In this document: piece after piece, positions 33,618 through 45,691 of the stretch
Numbering within the stretch: position 1 is the first letter of the stretch
Layout of the letters: every line of letters begins with the position of its first letter
Assembly (NCBI RefSeq): GCF_002127325.2
Contig: NC_035433.2
Coordinates: 124,650,088 to 124,714,087, forward strand
Length of the DNA: 64,000 nucleotides
DNA from: Helianthus annuus
Taxonomy: Eukaryota; Streptophyta; Magnoliopsida; Asterales; Asteraceae
Direction: 5' to 3'
Translations under genes and position numbers: made by a program
The notes under the pieces: model-generated
Database searches by the model: none
What the model saw: only the letters and a program-made list of their open reading frames with translations
Told to the model about the DNA's origin: nothing

Positions 33618-35631
33618 AAACCTGACTTGCCGGAGATCCCAAGATGGTATTGCGGATCATGAATCGGCATTTTTCTAAATCTGTGTTTGTGAAGTTGCAG
33701 GACTTGCCGGAACTCCCAGGTTTGTAAGCGAGGAGTAGGAATCGGCACCTTGAGAATTCAACCAAAATGGTAACTGGTTGAAAAACAGGTTTGAAAAGCT
33801 TAAATTGCTAAACTTACAAGTGATTGTATGTTTGTGGTTGTTTTGGTAGTGATTGGTGTAGATCTTACAAGTGGTTAAATCAAGGTCATTAAGTTGGACT
33901 TGATTTAATTATCATTCAGGAAATTGGTAAACAATGTGATGATTTTGCCCCATTTTTACAAAAGGTAAAAACAACTAAACTTATTTTCCGGAAAAACCAT
34001 TCTGATTAAAATAAACTTAAGTGTTTTGAAATCATTATGGGAAAATAGTTTGTTGCGAGGGGGAGTTCTGATTGTTTAAGCCAAACGGATGGAGAATTGA
34101 AGTGTTTCGATATCAGTTGTCATGTTCTGTACAGTTTGTTTTCAATTTTCTTTAGATGTATTTGAATTTTAGGGGGAGTAAGAATTTTTAGAAAATCCAA
34201 AAACATCAGGAAATTTGAAAAAGCCAAAAATATGATAAAATTGAAAAATGAGTTTTTGTTGCATAAAAGAGGAAATGATAGTACGTCAGTGGACTCTCAC
34301 AGCACGCTAAAGATTTGTAAAGTCAAAATGTGATAAACAATCTTACTGCGGATGTGTCAGTAGATTTTTGCACATTTAGTAAATTGAAACGAGATATAAA
34401 CCTAAATCAAACTTGCTTAATTCGTGGGTAACTATTCTTGAATATATGGGTAACCCCCGAAATCTTGTTTGAAAGGTCCCGTATTCTGAGATACTAGGTC
34501 TTTATGCTCAGTGATATCTGGGGTATTATTCCGGGACTTCTGCTGTATGGAAATACTGACCTAGTCCCCGAATAATACTTTCTGCAAAAAGCTTTGAAAC
34601 ATAAGCGCCGCCCTCAGCAAACTGATTAAACAATAAAATTGGTAATCTTTGCTGTTGTAACAAAAGATCCTCTAAAGGGGACCCACCAAAAGTCGAAGCC
34701 GTCATCTCTCTGCGTATACGGAAGTATCGACCTGAGCTCTCACGGCCCTCGCATTTAACCCCTTTACAGATATCATCTGTGGTATACTCACCTGTAAGAC
34801 TGAATATTTGGGATCTGGATACAGGAGTATATTCAAGTGGAGTGATACACAATTAAGTTTAAGTCTTTAAAACATTAATATCGTATCTCGAATCGATTGA
34901 AATTTGTGTTGAAAATTTAAGTGGACAAACATACTGACATTCTAGGTAAATTGTTTAGAACTTAACATGTAATCAAGCTTAACGGTGTTTGTGATATGTT
35001 TCATAACTGATATGATCCTCTTGCACAAACTCACAAAAATATTGTTTGTAAACTTTCATTCAGAAAATCCAAAAAGATTTTTAGTGTGTTTTAGCATAAT
35101 TTTTTTTGAAAATTCAAAAAGATTTTCGTCAACTGGTGTTGAGATGCTGATTTTCGAAATTCAAAGTGCTAAACTTGAAGAACTGGTTTGGGAAGTATTT
35201 GTGTGTAGATGGTAAAATTGTTTTGATAAGAACCAGTAATCATTTCTTGAATGCAAAATCATTACTGTTGTGGTTCAACATAGTTTCTAAATTGTTGACA
35301 AGTTTTAGTCTTTGTAGAAACTTGTGGTTAGGTAGAGATTGTGCAGGTATTAGAGAGCCAGGTTACGATCTTGAACCTGATGGAAGCCTGTTTACGATCT
35401 TAGAACCAGTGAAAGTTTGAATTCCAGACTACGATCCCAGCTGTGTGAGAGGGGGAGTCTGAAGACACCGGGTCAACATTCAAGAGAGAAGAGTTTGTTG
35501 ATGATGAAGATAGAGAACGAGGATTCTTGGAATGACAGATATTTCAGAGGCAGATTGTTGACTGATGAAGATTGTAGATAGACATATGCAAATGAAGATT
35601 GGAAAGTTTTATGAAGATTCCGTCAACATCC
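33618..35631 (+). other. Non-coding 3' region of the gag-only element
   Basis: There is no sense-strand gene where pol would be expected. Purine-rich GGGGGAG tracts recur near 34060, 34172 and 35448 as well as at the functional PPT. A 108-codon antisense ORF (34526-34852) has no recognised domain. Confidence 0.7.
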
Positions 35632-35642
35632 GAGGGGGAGTT
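35632..35642 (+). other. Polypurine tract
   Basis: GAGGGGGAGTT directly precedes the right LTR (TGTTAG at 35643), giving the plus-strand priming site. Confidence 0.9.
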
Positions 35643-36114
35643 TGTTAGTGCACCTACGTCTGCTGACTACGTCTTCCATCAAGTCATAAAGATTGAGCAG
35701 ATCAGAAATGACACGGAATCCTAGAATAGGTTATTTGTATATGAATCGCTTATGTGTACATAGTTCTAGGATCGCCTTTGTGTCTATATCAGTCATGGAT
35801 CGCTCATAGGGTAATATAAGTGGATCGCTTATATGGCTCTATGTAGGACCGCTCATACGGACATGTCGTATGAGCGGCCTAGCTAGTCTATATATAGTAG
35901 GGGCGATCCAAGCACATAGTTAACGGTGTATTTTTCCGGTGAGCCACGAAGTGCTGCCGAAGTGCTGTCAGAACGTGTAATTGTGTTTGATATCAATATA
36001 ACAGCAAGATTAAAGTGAATTCAGCTTCAATTTGCATCGAATTATTAGTTTCCGCCTCTTAATTCGGATACGAGCTTCTCTGAACGACTCGTTAGGTCGA
36101 CGAACGATCCTACA
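35643..36114 (+). repeat. 3' LTR of the gag-only element
   Basis: Differs from the left LTR by C/T in the GTGGACCGCT motif (GTGGATCGCT here), by C/T in GCACCGAATT, and by one extra T. It ends CTACA and is followed by the AGGTT target duplication. Confidence 0.93.
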
Positions 36115-36902
36115 AGGTTCCCAGCTTTGTTTGACCTTGAACAGGCCAAAAATGTCACTGTGGCTAGTCGCTTAATGTGGATCGATGGGATTTTGTCCAC
36201 CCGTTTTTTTGGAGACGCGAACCGGGGTCAGACGCTGAAAGGGAGGAGCTGGAAGATCTGATAGAAGGGTTGATGCAGGTAAATATCGGTGGGGGGAGGA
36301 TGGTTGGAGGTGGTCGCTTGACCCGTCTGGAGAGTATACGGTCCAGAGCCTAAAGGCCCATTTAGAAAACATTCGATTCGATGACATGGAGTTAAACTTT
36401 GTCTGGAACAACTGGACCAATGAAGGTAAATTTCTTAATGTGGAAATTAGCGCTTGACCGGGTTGCCACTAAGGCGGCTCTCGCTAGACGTAACATGTGA
36501 CTCGATTCCTTGTGCTGTGTTTTCTGTGGCGATGCGTCTGAAACCGCAGAACACTTGTTCGTGGCTTGTGAAGTGGCACAAAAAATGTGGGAGTTTATAA
36601 CACAGTGGTGTAGGATACCCATGTTCATCATTTTCCAGGTCAAAGACCTCTTAGGAGGCTGGAAAGTGCTCAGGGGATCACAAAAGTGGAAAAAGTTGGT
36701 TTATGGGGTGATTCAAGTGACAATCTGGACCATTTGGAAGACTCGAAACGCGAAGGTGTTTAACCACAAAGACCCTTGTATTCGTGCAATGAAAGAGGAG
36801 ATTAGGCACTTTAGTTTTTTGTGGGTAAAAAGTAGAGCCAAGGCGAGGGTTTTGACATGGGAACAATGGGTTCGGTTCGATTTTGCTAATATGCTTCTGT
36901 AA
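36115..36902 (+). pseudogene. LINE ORF2 3' part with zf-RVT domain
   Basis: The frame resumes exactly after the LTR element: IRF before the insert continues FPALFDLEQAK. Small indels break the frame near 36230-36260 and 36425. The last piece (36510-36902) carries the zinc-binding zf-RVT motif, CCVFCGDASETAEHLFVAC, followed by W-rich helices typical of the C-terminus of plant L1 ORF2. The stop at 36902 precedes an ~80-bp 3' UTR. Confidence 0.85.
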
Positions 36903-36983
36903 TCTGTTGTGTGGTGCTTTTTTGGTCTAACTAGTTTGTTAGTCCATGTTTATTAATAAATGTTTGTTGGCCGTTCAAAAAAA

Positions 36984-38756
36984 GTTAACTATACTGTTTT
37001 CATTTTTTATGATGCTAATAATCCTAATATATATACTATTATATTTTAGATTAATATTAAAACCAAGTTAATTGTTTTATGATGCTGCTAATATATATAC
37101 TAATATATTTTAGATTAATAACTAAACCAAGTTAATTGGATTACTACTTGGAGTTTAAAAAAATTGGATTACTACTTTGAATTAAAAAATACCATCTTTT
37201 TTATGTTTTAATGTCAAATTCTAAATATAAATATGTCATGGTTTAATAAAGCTATAGCTCATGCAACATATATTCTGTAATCATTTTTACGACAAACTTT
37301 TTGGAACTGCATTCAGTAATTAAACTACCACCAAACAAATTTTTGCCTCGTATAATTTTTTTTCTTATCAACGCTATTCATACAAAAATATTATTATTAT
37401 TTTGTTTGTATTGATGTGTTATATAATATAAAAAATATTCTTACATTTACAAGATAAAACACAAATATTCATAAAAGTTAATTACTTGACAATATATAGA
37501 AATCAAAATAAAAAAATTAGACAATTAATGCTTATGTATTAATGGTTGTATTTATTAAGAGGTAGATGTAGAGTAGGATGACATAGGGATTATTAAAAAA
37601 AATCAATTAACTTTTAATTGGTCTATGTGCCACCAGAAAATGATATAAAAAAAATTGACTTGTGGGTCAATTTAACACAACCCTTAAATAACCTTCATAA
37701 ATGACTCCTTTTAGTTTCGATATACTCCACAGAGTCTCTCTCTACATATCTCACCACCACCTAATGCTGGCTATGACGACATCGCCGCCACCCTATGGCA
37801 CCCCCACAAGGTCTCACCCTCTTTCTCGGCCCACTGGTCGTCAGAGCCACCGTCAACCAATGACACCATCCTTTTCTCTTTCCTCCCTTCATCCTAATTC
37901 TCTCCCTCTCCTCATAATAAACCCCAAAACCAAATCAACACCGGTGGTCGTGGATTCCGATTGACACATAAATAACAAAATCCTTGTTCGTATTCCAACC
38001 CGGGTTCGTACACTTTAATCGTTAGTGGGTCGTCGCCAGCAAGATCTCGTTTTCCTACGGCCGTTTCTGGTTCACGCCGGCAAGTTCTGTGTTGGTCCGC
38101 AGCGGCATAGTCATATGGATTGGGTTAAGGGTCACTTTGTATTTTTGTTTAAAACCACAGGGCAACATCACTCTGTATATGCAGATTCATATGAAAAAAC
38201 AAAAAACGGTAAACTTGAGACGTGAGAAAAAAATTATTAAACCCTTTTCCATCTTTTTTCTAGCAAAGAAACCCTAGAATATCAACCAGTGATAGCCACC
38301 GCCCATTTAAGTTTATTATGTATATATATGTAGGAGATACCACGGTTGGATGAAGGTTTTTGTGTTGACGTGGCTGTTCGGAGGAGATGCGACACATGAA
38401 AGTTTTTGTGACCGTTGACGGTTATTTGGTGTTGATGAATAGAGACGATGTTTGGCGGGAATGTGTTATAGGCAACGTTACGTTACGTTTTGAGAATTAT
38501 AATTTTTTTTAATTTTATTCTTAATCCGGATCAAGTTAACCTTCCTATATCAATTCAGAGGGTGCGTTGGCATTAATGACAAGTTTATTTTTTGGGTTGA
38601 CGCATCTGTTTATTTTTGGTTGATACATCGGTTGGGTATAAGGTAGTTAAATTATTTGTATATCTATGAAGAGGTGCGTCCTAAGTGGTGCGAAGGGGAT
38701 GAAAATTCATTGTTAGTTGCGTGAAAGGGTGAGAGTCAATTGATGGTGGCTATAGC
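36984..38756. other. AT-rich intergenic DNA with a ~67-bp tandem duplication
   Basis: No supported gene. Right after the LINE tail, 37006-37073 is repeated with changes at 37074-37139 (TTATGATGCTRNTAAT...CCAAGTTAATTG). ORFs at 37701-37964 and 38025-38277 have biased composition and no domain. Confidence 0.5.
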
Positions 38757-38951
38757 TGATTTTGGTAAGGTTATATAATTAGATATTAATAATAAGTATA
38801 ATTAAATAACTATGAAAAACCAAAGAGAAAATAGAGATAAACTCAATTGTCTTCTTCATTCTATTCAACATTACAATATATAGATAAACATAACTATAAA
38901 CCCTAAAACCCATAAGTAACGAGTTGGGACTAAAATGTCTGGTTTATAACA
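38757..38951 (-). repeat. 3' LTR of the copia element (left end tentative)
   Basis: Read on the minus strand, the polypurine tract CTGAGGGGGAG is followed by TGTTATAAACC at 38951, the LTR start. The left boundary at about 38757 is a guess from a TG dinucleotide; no second copy is available to fix it. Confidence 0.5.
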
Positions 38952-39155
38952 CTCCCCCTCAGACATTTAGAATTATACACAGTTTAACAACATACTTCAG
39001 GATGATGTTAAATAGGTACTTCAGGACCTGAATAAATAAACTGATACTACTGGATCAGCTATGCAGCCTCATTAAAAACCTTACTAAGAAAATCTAGTAG
39101 GATAAAACTTAGTTAAGGGAAAAAGAGTACAACGTGTATAATTCTACCCCTGAAT

Positions 39156-40271
39156 TCAACAAACATCTTTCAATCTAAGAAGACCGATCTTGTGTAATAG
39201 CTGCTCGAAACTGCTTCTAGGTAAAGATTTCGTGAACAGGTCAGCTAGATTTTCACTTGACTTAATCTGGCGAACATCAATTTCCCCTTCTTTTTGCAAG
39301 TCATATGTTGAGAAAAGTTTTGGTGAGATGTGCTTTGTTCGATCACCTTTGATATAACCTTCTCTGATCTGAGCTATGCAAGCAGCATTGTCTTCATAAA
39401 TAATTGTCGGCTTCTTCTTAATCTGTTCTAATCCGCATGCTTCTTGTATGTGATTAATCATTGATCTCAACCACACGCATTCTCGACCAGCATTATATAG
39501 TGCTATCAATTCGGCATGATTTGATGATGTTGCTGTAAGTGTTTGCTTAGTTGACTTCTAAGAAATTGCTGTGCCGCCGTATGTGAATACATAACCTGTC
39601 TGAGATTTTGCTTTGTGAGGATCTGATAGATATCCGGCATTAGCATACCCAACAAGCTGGGTCTTTTGATCTTTCTGATAGAAAAGACCTAAGTCTTGTG
39701 TCCCGCAAATATACCGGAATATATGTTTTACACCATTCCAGTGTCTACGTGTTGGATTCGAACTGTATCTCGCTAGTACATGTACTGCAAATGCAATGTC
39801 AGGTCTTGTGTTATTTGCGAGATACATAAGGGCACCGATCGCGCTTAAGTACGGTACTTCTAGACCAAGTACTTTTTCGCCTTCTTCTTGAGGGCGATAA
39901 GGATCCTTGTGTGGATCTAGCTGTCGGACAACCATAGGTACGCAAAATGGATGTACTTTATCCATATTGAAACGTACTAACATCTTCTGGATGTAGTTTG
40001 ATTGATGGACAAATGTGCCATTGCACAGATACTCAAATTGTAGTCCGATAAGTAATTTCGTAATACCAAGATCTTTCATTTCAAATTCCTTTTTTAACAA
40101 CTGAGCAACTTTCTCTATCTCTTCAAGAGATCCGATGATGTTGATATCATCAACATACACTGCTATTATAGTAAAATTTGAGAGTGATCTTTTTATAAAA
40201 ACACATGGACTGATTACATCAGACTTGTATCCTTCTTTTTCGAGATATTCACTAAGTCGATTGTACCACAT
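39156..40271 (-). pseudogene. Copia reverse transcriptase C-terminal part and RNase H
   Basis: One frame runs from 40271 to 39156 with a single TAG at 39558-39560, where the family has Trp (SWKS). The RT catalytic motif YVDD lies about 39 residues in (VYVDDINIIG), followed by EFEMKDLG and YLANNTRPDIAFAV. RNase H begins QLVGYANAGY, where the catalytic Asp of the usual YADAGY is Asn. The next acidic position, usually Glu in IAxxEA, is Asn (IALYNAG). YEDNAACI and the DLFTKSLP tail are present. The enzyme would be inactive. Confidence 0.88.
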
Positions 40272-40570
40272 ACGACCAGATTGTTTGAGGCCATATAAAG
40301 ATCTCTGGAGCTTTATAGATCCATATATCTCGAGGTGTTGATTTTAATGCTTCAGGCAATATCCTTTAGGGATTTTCATGTAGATGTCATTCTCAAGTGT
40401 CCTGTATAAGTATGCGATGACGACATCCATTAGTCTCATATGAAGTCCTTCAGAGATTGTGAGGCCGATTAGGAACCTAAGGGTTATCGCATCCACTACA
40501 GGGATTACGTTTCCTCATAATCAACTCCTGGGATTTGGGAAAACCCTTGTGCTACAAATCGAGCCTTATA

Positions 40571-40801
40571 TCATACAATCTCATTCTTTTCATTTCTCTT
40601 TATTGCAAACACCCTTTTATAACCTACTGGTTTGACGTCTATGGGCGTTCGGACTACAGGTTCGAAAACATGTCGCTTTTCGAGCGAATTCAATTCGGCT
40701 TTTATGGCTTCTGGCCATCTTGGCCAATCATTTTTATGCATGCACTCTTCTAAAGTTTTTGGTACGTAATCATTTTCATGCTTGAAAAGCGATAAAAGCA
40801 C
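40571..40801 (-). pseudogene. Copia reverse transcriptase N-terminal fragment
   Basis: Contains CMHKNDWPRWPEAIKAEL and KPVGYKRVFAIKRNE, the start of the copia RT domain. It is out of frame with the downstream RT, and the interval 40300-40570 is eroded. About 7 residues at its start are gypsy-A LTR sequence, because the junction falls at 40774-40780. Confidence 0.85.
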
Positions 40802-42012
40802 GAAAGAAGCTTACAAAGGGTACAAGCTAGGGAGAACTTGATCTATAACACTCAGGTATGAAGCAAAGGCTTCAACTTAGAGCATTAATCAGATCAAGGG
40901 TGCGTAGAAATGAAAGAGGGCTTGGGTATTTATAGTTTTCGGTGAACCATTAGGATCGTTTCTTCCAAAACGTGCTTCGATCTTGACCCTCCAAGTGGGC
41001 ACAAGGTTTTCAAATACAAGGGGACATGAACTACCATCAAAAACTAGCAAATGGTATCCCAAATCAAGGGTTAAAAACCATCAAAACAGGCTCAAAGACA
41101 AGATTCAATGTTTCTGTGCTGAAGGTCTGACGTGGGCCGCGTAAGAATAAGCTTAGGCTTACGCCCCAGGCCTAGCAAGTTTTACAGATTTACAATTTTA
41201 GTCCCTGAATGCCCAAAACTTGGTTTTCGATGCATTTTTGACAAGTTTAAGCCCCGTTAACCCTATTTCAAGGCTCTAAAATGAAGTTAAAGTATAGGGA
41301 ACTTAAAATATGCTCAAAAATGTCTCGGATGTCGGTTCATTTGGTCGTACGGTTGCGTTGTTCGGTTAATTACGACGGAAGTCGTAACGAACGCAAAAAC
41401 GATCCAAATTAAGCGATGAATGGAAATTTATCATGCCAATCACTAAAATAAAATATTTTAATGATTACATAAATTTTTGGATGTCCGATATATTCAGAAT
41501 GTGAGATATGCACGAAAATGCAAACTTATGCCCTTTTTGACGCTTTTAGTCCCTATTGATCAAATAAGTTTATTTTAGCATACCGAACCACTCAAAGCCT
41601 ATTTCTAAGCTATGTAAAGGATATTTAGGGTATGTTTAACTTATGATCATGTTCCGGAATGTTCGTTACAGTACGAATCGGCATACTTTCACAGTTTGTC
41701 GAATTTAGTCCCTGTAAGCGAATAAACTTGATTTCGACACACCAAACCTTCCAAAACTTATTTCTAAGTTATGTAGAGGTTATTTAAGGTATGTTAAGCC
41801 TATGTCACTATTCCGGAGTGTTTGTCGCGTTAAACTGATTAAGTTTACGCATTAGTTCGCGTATAACTTTCCAGAAAGCGATTTAGAGCTCAAAATCGAA
41901 TTAGAATTGATATGTGCAAATGATACACATATTTATACAAATCCCAAAGATGAAATTCAATATTTCATTGATTTGGTATTTGTTTGATGGCCATGGAGGC
42001 ACAGATGTCACA
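40774..42012 (-). repeat. Gypsy-A 3' LTR, truncated
   Basis: Matches 52469-53706 at roughly 96% (about 25 differences in the first ~650 bp, by eye). On the minus strand it starts TGTGACATCTGTG at 42012 and includes the TATA box (TATAAATA near 40935). It stops at a TTTCATG shared with the copia flank, lacking the final ~2.6 kb present in the solo LTR at 57745-61607. Confidence 0.85.
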
Positions 42013-43588
42013 GTCTACCCTACTTCAGGAAATTTCGTCTCGAAATTTATTTAGAGGAAACTTGTGAGAGCTCGAAACATGAAGTCGAAAAGATAAGACA
42101 GCACTAGTTAGGGTTCTAAACTTCTAGTAACTTTAATAACATTATGCTTGCAATGTAAGAGGGACACTTATATACAAGTATATGAAGCGCCATTGGTGCG
42201 TCCACCGTACCTCCATTACATTGTTCACGTTTCGTTATTGTTGCCACTATCGGTTCTTACACATGGTAAATCTTACTGTGGTTTCCGTGCACTGAATTTC
42301 ATAATTATGTATGCATCCATAATTACGTAATTCCTTGCTTAGTCCACACAGTGCATTTTATAATGTGTAGGGGTAAACCAAATGAACGAACCTATGATGA
42401 GTGTGACTAGACCACCATAGGGTCCTTTAAATTAAATCAATAAATGTTCTCTTTAAGTAGACCACCAAGGAGTCTTTTCAGCTATATCATCACATGTCAT
42501 TCCTAACCAGATTTGAATCAATCTTTTTAACTAGACCACTCAAGGGTCTCCTTCGAATTATGGAATGGTACTATATAATCCAAGGGTCTTAACCATTACG
42601 TAGAAGTCCATTAAGGATTTGAGGTAGTACCTTTGGATATCCTACCATGAATCCCACGTATAAAGATATGGAAGATTCTACGAGGATTTGGATAATGAAA
42701 ATTCGGATCACACAAAAACATAAAAGAAAACACATAAACACATAATCACATAATCACATAATTCTTTAACTTGACCTTCAATTTGTTATCTTTGGACACG
42801 GGTATTTAAAGCACACCAGGAATCCAATCCGTGGATTTCATATGGCACTTTAAACATATCAAGAATCTAACTATGAAGATAGGAAGATCTTGATAGGAAT
42901 TCGGCTTTGTCCTTATTGGATCGTAATGTACGTATTAAAGAGTACAAAGAATCCAATCAAGGGCTCCGATTTGAGCGATAATCATCCTCAAGGATATAAT
43001 TGTGAAGATAAGAAGATCCTATATGGATTTTGGAATTTGAATATCGGGAGATGCTTCGAAACCTTGCACTAGGCGTGCTTAAGTCGATACACGAGGTAAA
43101 ATGCTCATGAAGTTGAGGTGCTAGATATGCCAAAGCGACATATGAAGCAGAATTTGGAGGTTGGGTATAAGATTGAAAAATACCCTTAGTTATCTAACCA
43201 AGGATTTAAAGTGATTACTCAAAATGTCACTTATATTCTGTACTTCGTTTCTTAGAATGAGACGAGTACTTAGAATTTTCGAGGAAATCATGAGCGATCA
43301 CAAGAATGGGAAAACTACAAGAGTAGTTTGTAAAGAACATAGTTCTTTGGTGTAGGGTATCGTAGGGGTATGCCATACACACATGTAACTACACTTATAC
43401 AACAGAATTGTAAACAACGATTTATTTATAAACCAAACAGATTGTTTCAGAGTTCAACAAAAGAAACAAAAGCACAAGTTTCAAATTTTCAAAGCAACAG
43501 CATCTTCTATTTAGCCAAATGCTCATCCGTGGGTCAGATTTGCATTGACAAACTTTGGGTATTCGACCCTGAAATGACTCGTCTCATC

Positions 43589-44296
43589 TTATAAGTAGCA
43601 AGTACCAGGAGGAAAACGAGCTTGTGCTGGATCTGCTTGAAGTTGAACAGGGATCCGAATAGTTTGGTTTAACATAGCGACTGAACGACAGACTCTTGCC
43701 GTATGACCAACAAGTCCACAGTTGAAACAATTCCGACATTTATCACTGGCATGGTGATGGAGGTTACACTGATTGCACAAAGGGGCTGTTCCTTTGTATG
43801 CTACTCGAGCAGCAGTGGGACCTACAGCAACTTTGTTTTGGATGACAAAGCGGCACATGTTAACCAAATGTCCCCATCGTCCGCAGTGGGTACATTTGAA
43901 ACAGGGTGTTTGATTCGGATGATGGCCATTGCATTGATTGCAGAAAGGAGCAATTCCCAAGTACGGCTTCTTGGCTGGTGGTGTTGCCACCTGACCAAGT
44001 CCTGCTTGATTTGGTGCAACGGCTGGAGGATTCTTTGAGGTTTTGCGCTTCTTTGACCTTTTCGAAGGCTTGGCTTCTGCTTCCTTTGATGCTTCTCGGG
44101 TGGCTTCATCCTGGAGACGGGACATGGCAACAACTAATTCAGCAGTCTTCAGGATTACTTCGCCTATTCGCTGGGCAAATTTGGTAGCCTGCTCGGACAT
44201 CTGAGCGTCGCTGCGATAAAGAGATATTCTAGAGGAAATGGAAGACATAGGAAGAAACGAGTGAAATGCTATCGGGTAATCAAAACAGAATGACAA
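43589..44296 (-). CDS. Gypsy-A gag nucleocapsid fragment with doubled zinc-knuckle module
   Basis: 235 residues. After a Lys/Arg-rich linker (KPSKRSKKRK) come two copies of a two-part zinc module. The first part is CNQC-x3-HH-x6-C-like (CNQCNGHHPNQTPC and CNQCNLHHHASDKC) and the second a CCHC knuckle (CTHCGRWGHLVNMC and CFNCGLVGHTARVC). This layout is typical of Tekay/Del chromovirus gag. The capsid part is missing, so this is a C-terminal gag fragment; the ATG used is simply the first in frame. It would bind RNA in the particle. Confidence 0.8.
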   Translation of the reverse strand: MSFCFDYPIAFHSFLPMSSISSRISLYRSDAQMSEQATKFAQRIGEVILKTAELVVAMSRLQDEATREASKEAEAKPSKRSKKRKTSKNPPAVAPNQAGLGQVATPPAKKPYLGIAPFCNQCNGHHPNQTPCFKCTHCGRWGHLVNMCRFVIQNKVAVGPTAARVAYKGTAPLCNQCNLHHHASDKCRNCFNCGLVGHTARVCRSVAMLNQTIRIPVQLQADPAQARFPPGTCYL

Positions 44297-44786
44297 CGCA
44301 TAAGAATTGTGATCATTTATTTGTTACCTAAGGCAAACAAATGAGACGGTGACTAATCAAAGTAAGCGGGTCATATTAATGTATCGCGAAGACATGCTTT
44401 AGCCTATAAGTGGACACTCACCCCAAGAGTTCCCAGGTAAGAGTGACTGGTCCGATTATGTGGATTTGTACGAACACTCTAGCCTTAGACAGAAAACTTA
44501 GAGTACAGGCATCCACTCTTCCAAATTGCACGTGTTCACATTATAAGACCCAAACTTTGACGGGATTTTGAAAACTTTGAAGGTTCAAAACCTTATAATA
44601 AATCATCCTAGAACAGATGATTGGTTTTCAAAGCGGATTTGAAATTTGTATTCTTGTCGTGGTTGTCACCTAAGGATAAGTGACGGTATTGTTTTAAGAT
44701 CTAAACACAAGAATCTTGTGTTAGGGTCCTAGGAAGGTTATAGACTAGGTCAAAGCATTACTAATAACCTAATTCCCTATAACCAT

Positions 44787-44800
44787 GAGCTCTGATACCA
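44787..44800 (-). other. Gypsy-A primer binding site
   Basis: The minus strand reads TGGTATCAGAGCTC, seven bases from the LTR end (44808), fixing gypsy-A's minus orientation. Confidence 0.9.
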
Positions 44801-44807
44801 ACTCTTT

Positions 44808-45691
44808 TGCCACACCCCGACCGCGTAAAACAACAAATCGCGGCGGAATCGTCGGGGAGTGTTGTAATAGAATCATTGTTTCATAACACACGAAAATTTG
44901 AAGTTTTGTTTTATTTAAATATTAACCATTTACATTGTCTTGAAATTTAAACAAACAAGTTAAACACAGTCTATCATCGTTATTAAGTCATTAAGGCCTC
45001 GTCCAGTCCTAAGTGAGCATGCTTCCTAGCAATCAACATCATTCAATCAACACCTGAAACATATGTAAAAACAAAGTTAGCAAAGAATTGCTGGCGAGCA
45101 CATAGGTTTATGAGAGTGTCGCATTCATGGCTAGTTTACATGTTGCATTACCTCACTAGACTACAAGAGTCAAAAGTAAAAACCTTGTTTTGAAAAGTGT
45201 ATAGTATTGCAACATAACTAACCAACTCAAATCAAGTTGGTTATAACTTATAAAATCTCGTAGCCATGATTCTTAACCCAAAACATTTATTTAAGAAAAC
45301 CAAATTGTAAATCATCTTGTTAATAAAACTCGTATGGTTTATATCATTTAGAAAACCTCGTTATGTGACATCGTTTTAAAATCGTTTAACCAAGTGAACT
45401 AAATAATGCCATGGAATGTTGTATGATAAAAGCACTTATATATAAGATGTAGCAGCGACGTATCTACCATGCTTTTATCATATCACACCTGTCCCATTAT
45501 CTAATCACAACCCAAAAACCAATCGTTTATCCAATTCGTTTAACTCGTTAAAATCGTTTCAATCGTTTAAATCATTCTCGTTTTAATTGTGAAAACTACT
45601 TTTTGTCGTCTCGCTAATAACATCCAAACCTTCGCGACTCGCCTATCGCCAATCTCGCATTAATAAACCACCAAAGGGTAAATTAACAATC
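44808..45691 (-). repeat. Gypsy-A 5' LTR, 3'-terminal piece
   Basis: Homologous on the minus strand to the end of the solo LTR (compare GTAAAAC...GGCGGAA...CGGGGAGTGTTGTAA with 61555-61607). Alignment can be followed to about 45490 (CACTTATATA...CGACGTATCTACCATGC against about 60970-61010), then becomes weak. It is cut at about 45691 where gypsy-B coding sequence begins. Confidence 0.75.

Larger units (their letters stand above)
28905..36114 (+). mobile_element. Gag-only LTR retrotransposon, copia-type, inserted in the LINE
   Basis: The element is 7.2 kb with 471/472-bp LTRs, an initiator-tRNA-Met PBS, a GAGGGGGAG polypurine tract and a 5-bp target duplication. It has a single long gag-like reading frame (29952-33617) with two in-frame TAG codons, then about 2 kb of non-coding DNA. 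No protease, integrase, reverse transcriptase or RNase H is present. The LTRs differ by two substitutions and one indel by my reading (about 0.4%), so it inserted recently. It must depend on proteins from an autonomous relative. Confidence 0.9.
24193..36983 (+). mobile_element. L1-type LINE, split by an LTR element
   Basis: ORF1 (RRM) and ORF2 (endonuclease, reverse transcriptase, zf-RVT) lie in order, followed by a short 3' UTR with AATAAA (about 36955) and an A-tail ending at 36983. Removing the LTR element 28905-36114 and one copy of its AGGTT duplication leaves about 5.6 kb and rejoins ORF2 in frame. Frameshifts, a premature stop and changed catalytic residues make it inactive. Confidence 0.9.
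42013..44807 (-). mobile_element. Gypsy-A internal region, pol deleted
   Basis: From the PBS (44800) on the minus strand it holds a gag fragment, then about 1.6 kb without coding potential (42013-43588), and ends in GACGAAATTTCCTGAAG followed by a weak purine tract (GTAGGGTAGAC) before the LTR. Neither reverse transcriptase nor integrase is present, although the family's normal pol exceeds 3 kb. In 42370-43030 the phrase AGACCACC-AAGG-GTC recurs several times. Confidence 0.75.

Noticed and set aside
34526..34852. 108-codon antisense ORF in the gag-only element
   Set aside because: No recognisable domain and no supporting promoter; could be chance, so it is only mentioned as part of the non-coding 3' region.
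37701..38277. ORFs of 62-87 codons
   Set aside because: Short, overlapping, biased in composition and without homology that I recognise.
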